Shown one piece after another: positions 26,609 to 33,977 of a stretch of 44,923 nt of DNA. Made by a program: the position numbers and the translations under genes. Position 1 is the stretch's first letter, and every line of letters begins with the position of its first letter. The DNA is from Betaproteobacteria bacterium (GTDB lineage Bacteria > Pseudomonadota > Gammaproteobacteria > Burkholderiales > Burkholderiaceae_F), in assembly GCA_005882215.1 (NCBI GenBank), contig VBCK01000122.1, forward strand, positions 1 through 44,923. The letters run 5' to 3'. The notes below the pieces were generated by a model. It did no database searches. It saw only the letters and a program-made list of their open reading frames with translations, and had not been told where the DNA came from.

Positions 26609-27463
26609 TTAGCGCTTCTGCTTGACGTGCTTTTCGAGCTCGACGAAGGTCGGCCGCTCGGTCGAGTACAGGATCTTGCGGCCGAATTCGACCGCGACCG
26701 CCGGCGCATATCCCTGCAGGCTGGCCAGCAGCGTCGCTTTGACGCAGTGCAGCTCCTTGGTCGCCTCGTCGCACTTCTGCTCCAGCACCTGGGCCAGCGG
26801 GCCGACGAAGCCGTAGGAAATCAGGATGCCCAGGAACGTGCCGACCAGCGCGGCGGCGATCATTTCGCCGAGTATCGCCGGCGGCTGGCCCACCGAGGCC
26901 ATCGTCTTGACGACCCCCATCACCGCGGCCACGATGCCGAACGCAGGCAGCCCGTCGCCGGCTTTCTGCAGCGCGTGCGACGGGGCCATGGCCTCGTGAT
27001 GGTGCGTATCGATCTCCTGGTCCATCAGGTTCTCGATCTCCAGCGGATTCATGTTCCCGGAGACCATCATCCGCAGATAGTCGGTGATGAACTCGACCAG
27101 GTGGTGATCGGAGCCGACGCTCGGGTGCTTCTGGAACAGCGGGCTCTTGGCCGGCTCGTCGACGTCGGACTCGATCGCCATCATCCCTTCCTTGCGGACC
27201 TTGGTCAGGATGTCGAACAGCAGCGCCATCAGCGCCATGTAGCGCGCCTTGGTGTACTTGGAGCTCTGCAGCAGCTTCGGCAAAGCCCTGACGGTCGCGC
27301 CCAGCACCTTGGTCGAATTGCCGGTGACGAAGGCGCCGATGGCCGCTCCGGCGATGATCATCAGCTCGATCGGCTGGAGCAGGACGCGAAAAGCGCCATG
27401 TTCCAGCGCGTAGCCGCCGAACACGGCCGCCACGACGAGCACATAACCGATGATGATGAACAT
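26609..27463 (-). CDS. motA: Flagellar stator protein MotA
   Basis: 284 aa. Four transmembrane segments: FIIIGYVLVVAAVFGGYAL, LMIIAGAAIGAFV, and the pair GDGLPAFGIVAAVMGVVKTM and MIAAALVGTFLGILISYGFV with conserved Pro residues. Cytoplasmic loop charges that meet FliG lie in LTKVRKEGMMAIESDVDEP. ATG 27463 gives the family start MFIIIGYV; a TTG five codons upstream is less likely. Confidence 0.95.
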   Translation of the reverse strand: MFIIIGYVLVVAAVFGGYALEHGAFRVLLQPIELMIIAGAAIGAFVTGNSTKVLGATVRALPKLLQSSKYTKARYMALMALLFDILTKVRKEGMMAIESDVDEPAKSPLFQKHPSVGSDHHLVEFITDYLRMMVSGNMNPLEIENLMDQEIDTHHHEAMAPSHALQKAGDGLPAFGIVAAVMGVVKTMASVGQPPAILGEMIAAALVGTFLGILISYGFVGPLAQVLEQKCDEATKELHCVKATLLASLQGYAPAVAVEFGRKILYSTERPTFVELEKHVKQKR

Positions 27464-27551
27464 TGAGCCCGGCCCCAACGGTCAGGGCATGGCAGGACCC
27501 GCGCATTGCTGCGGCCCCGCCCCGCCCCCAAATCTCTATTACCCTAAGTTT

Positions 27552-27578
27552 TCTTCGGCAGACGGGCGGATCGACTTA
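27552..27578 (-). promoter_or_regulatory. Sigma-28 type promoter of motAB
   Basis: On the minus strand TAAG (27578-27575), 15 bases, GCCGAAGA (27559-27552). Spacing matches the class III consensus TAAA-N15-GCCGATAA. It lies about 90 bases before motA. Confidence 0.6.
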
Positions 27579-27672
27579 AGCCGCGCCCGGCCCTGGGACG
27601 CCGCGTTGGACCCTCCGGAAGCGCGGAACTCGTGCCGCCGGCGAGCACAATTCGATCGATCGGTGGCTCCCC

Positions 27673-27698
27673 AAAAAAAGAACCCGGCTGCGCCGGGT
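27673..27698 (-). terminator. Rho-independent terminator of flhDC
   Basis: On the minus strand ACCCGGC, loop GCA, GCCGGGT, then TC and seven T residues. A perfect 7-bp GC stem with a U-run, 70 bases after the flhC stop, separating flhDC from motAB. Confidence 0.9.
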
Positions 27699-27767
27699 AA
27701 AGGGTCGGAGGAGGGAGAAACTGGTGCGTCCGGGCCGGGGTCCCACCGGCCGGCCCGTCCGCGCGCG

Positions 27768-28316
27768 TCAGGCGGCCAGCGCTTCTTCTTCGCTGCGCTG
27801 GTTGCCGCGGCCCTTGCCTGCACGGGCAGGCGGTTCGCACAGGCCGCAGACATAGTTCTTGGTGAGCTCGTAGGTGTGCGTGACGAACTTGCCGCTGCAC
27901 TTGCAGCAGGGGGTCAGCGTCACCATGCCGGCGTCGACGAATTTGACCAGCCGCCAGGCCCGAGTCACCGACAGCAGGGGTTCGAGCGACTGCGCGCGAG
28001 TCTGTTCGATGTACAGCTCGTAGGCCTTGATGATCGCGTCGATCTCTTCGAGCTCGGTCGTCTTGTTCAAATACTCGTACATGTTCAGGAACAGGGACGA
28101 GTGGATGTTCGGCTGCCAGGTCATGAACCAGTCGGTCGAGAACGGCAGCATGCCGCGCGCCGGCGATTCGCCCTGCACTTCCTTGTACAGGCGCAGCAGC
28201 CGCTCGTAGGACAGGTCGGTCTCCGATTCCAGAACCTGCAGGCGAGCGCCCAGTTTGATCAGGGCGATCGCGCGCTGGATCTGGCGGCTCTCGCTGACGA
28301 TGCTTTTGATTCTCAT
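27768..28316 (-). CDS. flhC: Flagellar master regulator subunit FlhC
   Basis: 182 aa. Subunit of the FlhD4C2 activator of class II promoters. The zinc site is complete: CCKC, then CGLC about 20 residues later. Typical N-terminal segment SRQIQRAIALIKLGARLQVL and FSTDWFMTWQPNIHSSLF. ATG 28316 follows flhD by 11 bases; the longer open frame upstream is inside flhD. Confidence 0.96.
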   Translation of the reverse strand: MRIKSIVSESRQIQRAIALIKLGARLQVLESETDLSYERLLRLYKEVQGESPARGMLPFSTDWFMTWQPNIHSSLFLNMYEYLNKTTELEEIDAIIKAYELYIEQTRAQSLEPLLSVTRAWRLVKFVDAGMVTLTPCCKCSGKFVTHTYELTKNYVCGLCEPPARAGKGRGNQRSEEEALAA

Positions 28317-28327
28317 TCGGGTCACCC

Positions 28328-28672
28328 TCAGTTGCTTTCGGCGAACTGGCCCGCCATCACGATGTTGGCATGCAGGCCGGCAACGGCGGCGCCCGGAGCG
28401 AGCTTGGCGCGCGAATGGCTGGTCAGCAGATTCCAAACCACGTCGTCATCGAAGCGGAAGCGCAGGATCAACTGGTTGCTGGCGGCGATTTTCATCAATT
28501 GGGCCGGAGTCAACTGGTCGATGATCGCGGACACTTCCTCCGACACACCAAGGCGGTACAGGGCCTGGGCGCGGTCGGCGCGGATCATGTGTTGGGCCAG
28601 AACCAGATAGGCGAGGTTGACCTCGCGCACTTCCTGCAGCAGCTGTTCGTTGATGACCGGTGGGTTGCCCAT
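28328..28672 (-). CDS. flhD: Flagellar master regulator subunit FlhD
   Basis: 114 aa. Family-typical VREVNLAYLVLAQHMIRADR, LYRLGVSEEVSAIIDQLTPA and KIAASNQLILRFRFDD. AGGAGG at 28678-28683 is five bases before the ATG. Top of the flagellar hierarchy; forms the operon flhDC. Confidence 0.96.
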   Translation of the reverse strand: MGNPPVINEQLLQEVREVNLAYLVLAQHMIRADRAQALYRLGVSEEVSAIIDQLTPAQLMKIAASNQLILRFRFDDDVVWNLLTSHSRAKLAPGAAVAGLHANIVMAGQFAESN

Positions 28673-28771
28673 GACTGCCTCCTGAGATTGGACCTTTGAT
28701 AATTCGGATTGCGTTGCGAAGTGGGCCCATTCTGAGTGAACCGTGTGGGGTAGCTGAATCGGGGCATCGCC

Positions 28772-28829
28772 AAATCAGGTGTCGGAAAACGGTCACAACT
28801 TCTGTACGAATTTTTCCTACACCTGATTT
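28772..28829. repeat. 18-bp inverted repeat upstream of flhDC
   Basis: Left arm AAATCAGGTGTCGGAAAA (28772-28789) and right arm TTTTCCTACACCTGATTT (28812-28829) are inverted copies with one mismatch in 18, separated by 22 bases. It lies 100-157 bases before the flhD ATG. It may be a pair of operators for a dimeric regulator or a leader hairpin. Confidence 0.85.
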
Positions 28830-28891
28830 CTCAAGGACTTAGGCGCATATCCGGCAACGAGGCATCGACCAGGATTCGAATCGACTGGCCC

Positions 28892-28919
28892 TAAAGCCGG
28901 CTGCATGGGATGCCGATAG
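28892..28919 (+). promoter_or_regulatory. Sigma-28 type promoter of the intergenic small RNA
   Basis: TAAA (28892-28895), 16 bases, GCCGATAG (28912-28919). The -10 matches 7 of 8 consensus positions, as good as the fliC promoter. Predicted start near 28926. No protein gene follows before the terminator at 29012. Confidence 0.65.
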
Positions 28920-28925
28920 CCTGTG

Positions 28926-29012
28926 GTGAAAGGGGCGTCGATCCTGGCGCCCGAAGTTTTCTCCCCCGCCCTGCGCGCCGCGTCGACTTCGGTCACCGGC
29001 GCGCTTTTTTTT
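28926..29012 (+). ncRNA. Candidate sigma-28 dependent small RNA, about 87 nt
   Basis: Bounded by a sigma-28 promoter and an intrinsic terminator. A 5' hairpin forms from GGGCGTC (28933-28939) with GGCGCCC (28946-28952, one G-U). A C/U-rich segment with CTCCCCC (28961-28967) is predicted single-stranded. The terminator is an 8-bp perfect stem GCGCGCCG/CGGCGCGC followed by eight T residues, its loop holding a GAC-TTCG-GTC mini-stem. No reading frame of note lies inside. The architecture fits an Hfq-type regulatory RNA. It could instead be a short abortive transcript. Confidence 0.6.
28973..29012 (+). terminator. Rho-independent terminator of the small RNA
   Basis: GCGCGCCG (28973-28980), 16-base loop containing a UUCG-capped 3-bp stem, CGGCGCGC (28997-29004), then eight T (29005-29012). 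Confidence 0.85.
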
Positions 29013-29111
29013 CTGCACCGCGTGCGCGGGATGCGGCGAATTGTCGGGTTTGCGGGCCGCTTATCGAAATCTTTGCCTCTGACTGTGCCCCTCGGAGTTC
29101 CGCCCGTTGCC

Positions 29112-29139
29112 TAAAGTCGGGTCAGCCCGACACCGATAA
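29112..29139 (+). promoter_or_regulatory. Sigma-28 type promoter of fliC
   Basis: TAAA (29112-29115), 16 bases, ACCGATAA (29132-29139). Predicted start near 29146, giving a leader of about 137 bases before fliC. Confidence 0.8.
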
Positions 29140-29282
29140 GGCTTCTAACGCGACGCCAAATCGGCGCGCGGAGAGAACCGGCAGGCGCCAGGAACTCGAA
29201 CCGGCAGCCGACTGGGTAAAGGGTCAGGTCAGCCGCTTCATCGGGCTGCCGTTCAAGATACAGAGAGGAAAAGGAGCAACAC

Positions 29283-30116
29283 ATGTCACAAATCATCAAT
29301 ACCAACATCCTGTCGATGACCGCGCAGGCCAATCTGAACAAAACGAAGGACTCGCTCGCAATCGCCGTTCAGCGCCTGTCGTCCGGCCTCCGGATCAACA
29401 GCGCGATGGACGATCCGGCCGGCCTGGCGATCAGCACGCGGATGGGCTCCCAGGTCAGCGGCATGCAAGTGGCGGTCCGCAACGCCAACGACGCGATTTC
29501 GCTGTCGCAGGTGGCCGATGGAACACTCGGTACCGTCGGCAACATGCTGCAACAGATGCGCGACCTGGCGGTGCAGGCGTCCAACGGCACCAACGGCACC
29601 AGTGACCTGGCCAACCTGCAGACCGAATTCAATTCGCTGGCGACCGAAATCAACCGGGAACTGACGCAGACCACGTTCAACGGGAAATCGATTCTCGGAT
29701 CTCAGGCCGGCACCAACTCGTATCAAGTCGGCGCCAACGCAGGCGAGTCGATCCAGCTGGTCACCAACAACATGGCGTCCAACTCGTCCGTCACGACGGT
29801 CACGCTGAACACGACTTCGATCTCCGCGGGCGGCAGCACGGCCTCGGCGATGATCACGTCGATCGACAGCGCGCTGACGGCGATCAACACCGAGCGGGCC
29901 AACTACGGTGCGGACGAAACCGAGTTCCAGGGCGTCATCAGCAATCTGCAGATCGGCGTCACGAACCAGTCGGCCGCGGAAAGCCGGGTTCGGGATGCGG
30001 ATTACGCGCAGGAGACGGCAGCCCTGACGCGCGCGCAGATCCTGCAACAGGCCGGCACCGCGATGCTGGCGCAGGCCAACGCTCTGCCGCAGTCGGTCCT
30101 GAACCTGCTGAAGTAA
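29283..30116 (+). CDS. fliC: Flagellin
   Basis: 277 aa, a short flagellin: the conserved D0/D1 N-terminus (SQIINTNILSMTAQANLNKT, QRLSSGLRINSAMDDPAGLA) and C-terminus (ESRVRDADYAQETAALTRAQ, ILQQAGTAMLAQANALPQSV) are intact, with only about 80 variable Ser/Thr-rich residues between. Secreted through the export gate and capped by FliD. AAGGAG six bases before the ATG. Its Ser/Thr content in the middle (SNSSVTTVTLNTTSISAGGS) offers many O-glycosylation sites, relevant to the sugar genes downstream. Followed by its own terminator. Confidence 0.97.
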   Translation: MSQIINTNILSMTAQANLNKTKDSLAIAVQRLSSGLRINSAMDDPAGLAISTRMGSQVSGMQVAVRNANDAISLSQVADGTLGTVGNMLQQMRDLAVQASNGTNGTSDLANLQTEFNSLATEINRELTQTTFNGKSILGSQAGTNSYQVGANAGESIQLVTNNMASNSSVTTVTLNTTSISAGGSTASAMITSIDSALTAINTERANYGADETEFQGVISNLQIGVTNQSAAESRVRDADYAQETAALTRAQILQQAGTAMLAQANALPQSVLNLLK

Positions 30117-30153
30117 ACGTCTGATCAGGGCCGCGCTAAGCGGTCGGCCGAAA

Positions 30154-30187
30154 GGGGCGCTTCCCAAAGGGAGCGCTCCTTTTTTTT
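30154..30187 (+). terminator. Rho-independent terminator of fliC
   Basis: GGGGCGCTTCCC, loop AAA, GGGAGCGCTCC, then eight T. About 11 bp with one bulged T; 38 bases after the fliC stop. Confidence 0.9.
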
Positions 30188-30227
30188 CGGCCAAGTCCCG
30201 CCATCGCGGGGTTACGTCGCAATGCCC

Positions 30228-30254
30228 TAAAGTCGATCCGTGCGCCGCCGAAAC
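30228..30254 (+). promoter_or_regulatory. Sigma-28 type promoter of flaG-fliD
   Basis: TAAA (30228-30231), exactly 15 bases, GCCGAAAC (30247-30254). Start expected near 30261, just ahead of flaG. Confidence 0.7.
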
Positions 30255-30298
30255 TCTGGGGAAGGGTGGTATTTCGACGCCGATTTCCGAGTCGTACC

Positions 30299-30676
30299 AT
30301 GCAAAGTATCAGTTCAACGGCGGCGCCTTCAGTGGAAGCACTGAACGCGCAGAGCCCGCGCCAGACGGCCAATCCGAACGCCTCCGCGGCCGCAGCGCCG
30401 CAGCGGCCGGGCGCCACCGGCCAGGGCAGCGGCGAGCCCGCAGCGACGCCCGCCCAGCTGAAGGCCGCTGTCGAAGCGGCTAACCAGCAACTGGATCAGA
30501 GTAAGCGCGAATTGACGTTCGTATTCGACGATAAGCTCGGCCGGATGTTGGTCAAGATTGTCGACACGCGCACGAATACGGTGATCCGACAGATGCCTTC
30601 CGAGGAGATGCTGGCGGCGGCGCGGGCGCTGTCCGGGTCATCGACGCGCGGCACTTTGCTCAGAGGCAAGGCCTGA
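30299..30676 (+). CDS. flaG: FlaG family protein
   Basis: 125 aa. The N-terminal 50 residues are low-complexity Ala/Pro/Gln; the C-terminal half is the FlaG domain: LTFVFDDKLGRMLVKIVDTR, TNTVIRQMPSEEMLAAARAL. FlaG affects filament length in other species. The ATG at 30299 is preferred to a GTG at 30266, which is almost at the predicted transcript start. No good ribosome binding site. fliD starts 20 bases downstream. Confidence 0.88.
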   Translation: MQSISSTAAPSVEALNAQSPRQTANPNASAAAAPQRPGATGQGSGEPAATPAQLKAAVEAANQQLDQSKRELTFVFDDKLGRMLVKIVDTRTNTVIRQMPSEEMLAAARALSGSSTRGTLLRGKA

Positions 30677-30696
30677 ACAAGGCTCGAAGGAGTTTC

Positions 30697-32250
30697 GTGA
30701 CAATTTCCGGTACGACATCCAACTCGCTCGCTTCCCTGCTGTCCAGCACGCTGAGCAGCGTGAACGGCTCCGGAAGCGGAAGCTCCAGCAGCACCTCGCT
30801 CACGGGCAGCCCGATCAGCACGGGCCCGATCGACGTCAATACGCTGGTGACGGAGCTGATGACGGTCGAATCGAAGCCGCTCAGGCAGTTGCAATCGCAG
30901 CAGTCGGGGGTTCAGGCCAAGGTCAGCGCCTACGGACAGGTCCAGAGCGCGCTGTCGAGCCTGGACACCGCGCTCGCAGCCTTGAAGACGAATTCGGCGT
31001 TTCTGGCCGCGCAGGCCACGGTGACCGGCAGCGGGGTCGGCGCGACCGTGTCGGGTACGCCCGCATCGGGCTCCTATTCAGTGACGGTATCGGGCATCGC
31101 CCAGGCGCAGGCGGCTGCGTCCGCTCCGCTGGCCAGCATGTCGACCGTGGTCGGGACCGGCACGCTGACGATCCAGCTGGGTACCTACAACTCCACGGCC
31201 AACACCTTCACCGCTCAGTCGGGGTCGAGCCCGGTCAATATCACGATCAACTCGAGCAACGACACGCTGGGGGGCATCGCGGCCGCGATCAACAGCGCAT
31301 CGGCCGGCGTCACCGCCTCGGTGGTCACGGACAATGCAGGCAGCCGGCTGGTGCTGTCCTCGAGCAACACCGGCACGGTCAACGGGTTCAAGCTGACCGT
31401 GGCCGACTCCGACGGAACCAGCACCGATACGTCCGGCCTGTCACAGATCGCCTTCGATCCGACTGCCGGTGCCGGCGCGGGCAAGAACCTGACGCAGACA
31501 CAGACCGCCGCCGACGCCCGGTACAGCATCAACGGCCTTTCCCTGACGTCCTCGACGAACTCGATCACTTCGGCCATCTCGGGGCTGACGCTGAACCTGA
31601 CGCAGGCTCCGCCGTCGGGATCGACGCTGCAGGCGCAGATCACCGTCAGCAGCGACGCGGCGGCGGTGACGAACAGCGTCAACACCTTTGTCCAGGCCTA
31701 CAACAGCCTGGTCAACCTCGAAAGCAGCCTGACCGGCTACAACGCCAGCACCAACACGGCCTCGACACTGACCGGCCAGGCAACGATGTTCCAACTGAGC
31801 TCCCAGCTTCGATCGATCCTGGGAAGCCAGGTGAGCGGCGGATCCGGCGCACTTTCGTGGCTGGCCGACGTCGGCATCGACTTTCAGCGCAACGGCACGC
31901 TGAGCCTGAACACGACCAAATTCGCCTCAGCGCTCGCCGCCAACCCGAGCGGCGTGGCGCAGCTGTTTTCGAATGCGACCGGAACCGGCCATCAGCAGGG
32001 CTTCGCGGTCCAGCTCGCCTCGTCGGTCGAGTCGATGCTGGCGCCCAACGGTCTGGTGGGCGGAACGCAGACCAGCCTGCAGTCGACGATCAGCACGATG
32101 AATACCCAGCTCGCCCGGCTGCAGGCTCAGCTCGCCCAGACCCAGCAGCAGCTGATCAAGCAGTACAGCAAGTTGAACTCGGATCTGGTCGTAGCCCAGC
32201 AGAACCAGATCGCGCTGGCCAACGCGCTGGCGGGCTTGCCGCCGGCTTGA
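30697..32250 (+). CDS. fliD: Flagellar filament capping protein FliD
   Basis: 517 aa, GTG start with AAGGAG just upstream. N-terminal FliD_N domain (GPIDVNTLVTELMTVESKPL and the coiled QQSGVQAKVSAYGQVQSALS), middle Ser/Thr-rich leg domains, and FliD_C ending in a helical tail (STMNTQLARLQAQLAQTQQQ). Pentameric or hexameric cap folding flagellin at the filament tip. Shares the flaG promoter. Confidence 0.96.
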   Translation: MTISGTTSNSLASLLSSTLSSVNGSGSGSSSSTSLTGSPISTGPIDVNTLVTELMTVESKPLRQLQSQQSGVQAKVSAYGQVQSALSSLDTALAALKTNSAFLAAQATVTGSGVGATVSGTPASGSYSVTVSGIAQAQAAASAPLASMSTVVGTGTLTIQLGTYNSTANTFTAQSGSSPVNITINSSNDTLGGIAAAINSASAGVTASVVTDNAGSRLVLSSSNTGTVNGFKLTVADSDGTSTDTSGLSQIAFDPTAGAGAGKNLTQTQTAADARYSINGLSLTSSTNSITSAISGLTLNLTQAPPSGSTLQAQITVSSDAAAVTNSVNTFVQAYNSLVNLESSLTGYNASTNTASTLTGQATMFQLSSQLRSILGSQVSGGSGALSWLADVGIDFQRNGTLSLNTTKFASALAANPSGVAQLFSNATGTGHQQGFAVQLASSVESMLAPNGLVGGTQTSLQSTISTMNTQLARLQAQLAQTQQQLIKQYSKLNSDLVVAQQNQIALANALAGLPPA

Positions 32251-32285
32251 CCGGATTTGCGGCACGGCCCGCACGCTGCTCGACC

Positions 32286-32312
32286 TAAACGGTTGCGTGC
32301 CGGCGCCGAAAT
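32286..32312 (+). promoter_or_regulatory. Sigma-28 type promoter of fliS-fliT-fliK2-fhlB
   Basis: TAAA (32286-32289), exactly 15 bases, GCCGAAAT (32305-32312). Transcription would begin near 32319, so the ATG at 32318 could not be used and the GTG at 32345 is the start of fliS. Confidence 0.75.
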
Positions 32313-32344
32313 AAGGGATGGAGTTCACCAACCGGGAGGAGCAC

Positions 32345-32815
32345 GTGTCTGGATTCGGCGCCAAGGCCTATCACAACGTCGCGGTGCAGACCGCCGTGGG
32401 ATCGGCCGATCCCCATCGAATGACGTTGCTGCTGTACGACGGCGCGATCGAGGCGATCCGGCTGGCGCAGGCGCACCTTGGAACGAGACGCGTCGCGGTC
32501 AAATGCGAGGCCATCGGCAAGGCGCTGCGGATCGTCGAGGAGGGCCTGAAGGCGAGCGTCGACCGCAAAGCCGGCGGTCAACTGGCTGAACGGCTGGTCG
32601 CGCTGTACGACTACATCACGATGCGCCTGCTGCAGGCGAATCTGCGCAACGACCGCAGCGCGCTCGAGGAAGCTGGCAGATTGCTGGGCGACTTGCGCTC
32701 GGCCTGGGCTCAGATCGGAGCGGGCGGTTCGCCGTCGAACGCGGCCACCGCGGCAGCGCCCCTGAACGTTCCCGCCTCGCCCGGCCGGGTCCCTGGCGCC
32801 CGGCCGTCGGCGTGA
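32345..32815 (+). CDS. fliS: Flagellin export chaperone FliS
   Basis: 156 aa. Starts VSGFGAKAYHNVAVQTAVGS; family segments DPHRMTLLLYDGAIEAIRLA, ALRIVEEGLKASVDRKAGGQ, LVALYDYITMRLLQANLRND. Binds the flagellin C-terminus before export. GTG 32345 has GGGAGGA at 32334-32340 and lies downstream of the predicted transcript start. The last 30 residues are an Ala/Pro tail. Confidence 0.95.
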   Translation: MSGFGAKAYHNVAVQTAVGSADPHRMTLLLYDGAIEAIRLAQAHLGTRRVAVKCEAIGKALRIVEEGLKASVDRKAGGQLAERLVALYDYITMRLLQANLRNDRSALEEAGRLLGDLRSAWAQIGAGGSPSNAATAAAPLNVPASPGRVPGARPSA

Positions 32816-32852
32816 GGCTGAGCGTGAACCGGTCGTATAGAAAGCCGGCCTG

Positions 32853-33200
32853 ATGGCCCCGGACGATGGGAGCGGATGGGCCGGACGCGCCGAGCAGCGA
32901 TCGGGACCGCTGATCGAGCGCTACCGGGAAGTGGCGCAACTGAGTCGGCACATGCTGGCGGCTGCGCGCCGGGAGGACTGGGAAGAGGTGGTCCGCCTGG
33001 AGGCGAGGTGCCGGATTCTGATCGGGCATCTGAAGGAGGCTGCGCTGGCCGAGCCGTTGAGCCCGGTCGACCAGCAGCGCCGCATCGAGCTGCTGCGCGA
33101 CATCCTGCACGATGACGCCCAGATCCGGTTGCGCGCCGAGCCCTGGGTGCTCGAGCTGGAACGGCTGATCGGCATCAAGCGGGCCGGGCCGTCGGATTGA
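32853..33200 (+). CDS. fliT: FliT-like flagellar chaperone
   Basis: 115 aa, all helical: LIERYREVAQLSRHMLAAAR, REDWEEVVRLEARCRILIGH, RRIELLRDILHDDAQIRLRA, PWVLELERLIG. This fits the FliT four-helix chaperone, which binds FliD and, in enterics, FliI and FlhC. Position right after fliS supports the call; sequence conservation in FliT is low. Confidence 0.8.
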   Translation: MAPDDGSGWAGRAEQRSGPLIERYREVAQLSRHMLAAARREDWEEVVRLEARCRILIGHLKEAALAEPLSPVDQQRRIELLRDILHDDAQIRLRAEPWVLELERLIGIKRAGPSD

Positions 33201-33224
33201 GCGGCGCGCAGCGGAGGACTCGAC

Positions 33225-33977
33225 ATGGATTCGGGAGTTCTGGGACTGGGGGCGGTGGCCTGGTCCGAAGCCTGGCACGCGGCGGCCCCCGAGGCGGGCT
33301 TGCGGCTGTCCGTCGATCCGGTGCGGGTGCTCGAGCTGCTGCGCGGCATGCCGGTCGCGCGCGCGCTGCTGTCCGATCTGCAGCGAGCCGCCTCGGCAGG
33401 CCGCTCGGTCGAGCTGATCGTGTCGCCCGACCGCCAAATCGCCGAGATCGCAACCGGATCGAGTCATTACGTGCTGACGGCCGCTGCCCGCAACTCGGTG
33501 CTGACTGCGCTGATCGGAAAGTCGCAGGCCGAGCCGACGCCGAACCGGGCAGCTCCGGCGTCCGGCGCCGACCCGCGCGACACGAATCCGGGCGGAACTG
33601 CCCCGTCGCGGGCGTCGGCGCCCGGAATCCTGTGGCAGGCCCCAACGGCCGCGGCCCGCGATCGGACGCCGTTTGAATCGATCGCATTGCCGTGGCTCGA
33701 TCCGGCGGCGCGCCTGGAGGTGCGGCGCGAGGGCGGCCGCAGCGCGGCGAGTCCCGAAGACGAATCCGCCGTGGTTTGCGCGACCCTGCATCTGCAGCTG
33801 CCTCAACTGGGGCGTTTCGATGCGCACATCCGCGTGTGCGGCAACGCGGTGGCCGTGTCGATCGACTGCGCCGCAGCGGCTGATGTCGAGCCGCAGCTGG
33901 CCGCGCTGCAGCAGCGGCTGTCGGCCTGCGGCCTGGTGTCCGCGCATGTCGGCATGGCGCCTGGGCGGAACCCGTAA
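33225..33977 (+). CDS. Second FliK-like hook-length control protein
   Basis: 250 aa. Residues 175-245 form a Flg_hook-like C-terminal domain: ATLHLQLPQLGRFDAHIRVC, NAVAVSIDCAAAADVEPQL, RLSACGLVSAHVG. The N-terminal half is a short helical/beta region and a Pro/Ala linker, much shorter than the 300-residue ruler of the main FliK at 17175. It ends TAATG, overlapping the FlhB-like gene by one base. Being sigma-28 driven, it would appear only after the hook is complete. Function unknown. Confidence 0.8.
   Translation: MDSGVLGLGAVAWSEAWHAAAPEAGLRLSVDPVRVLELLRGMPVARALLSDLQRAASAGRSVELIVSPDRQIAEIATGSSHYVLTAAARNSVLTALIGKSQAEPTPNRAAPASGADPRDTNPGGTAPSRASAPGILWQAPTAAARDRTPFESIALPWLDPAARLEVRREGGRSAASPEDESAVVCATLHLQLPQLGRFDAHIRVCGNAVAVSIDCAAAADVEPQLAALQQRLSACGLVSAHVGMAPGRNP

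Larger units (their letters stand above)
28673..29282. promoter_or_regulatory. Divergent flhD/fliC intergenic region
   Basis: 610 bases without a protein gene. From left: flhD ribosome binding site; GATAATTCGG (28698-28707), one base off the class II core; a long inverted repeat (28772-28829); a sigma-28 type promoter (28892-28919), a probable small RNA and its terminator (to 29012); a second sigma-28 promoter (29112-29139) for fliC; and a leader of about 135 bases with GGA motifs at 29170, 29191, 29267 and 29273. The flhDC start site could not be placed; a lone TGTGA half-site for CRP occurs on the minus strand near 28798. Confidence 0.7.

Noticed and set aside
28780..28800. CRP site in the flhDC upstream region
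   Set aside because: Only one TGTGA half is present; the other half does not match.
23735..29282. Sigma-54 promoters (GG-N10-GC) driving flagellar genes
   Set aside because: No convincing -24/-12 pair in the intergenic regions; FlhDC with sigma-28 explains the layout.
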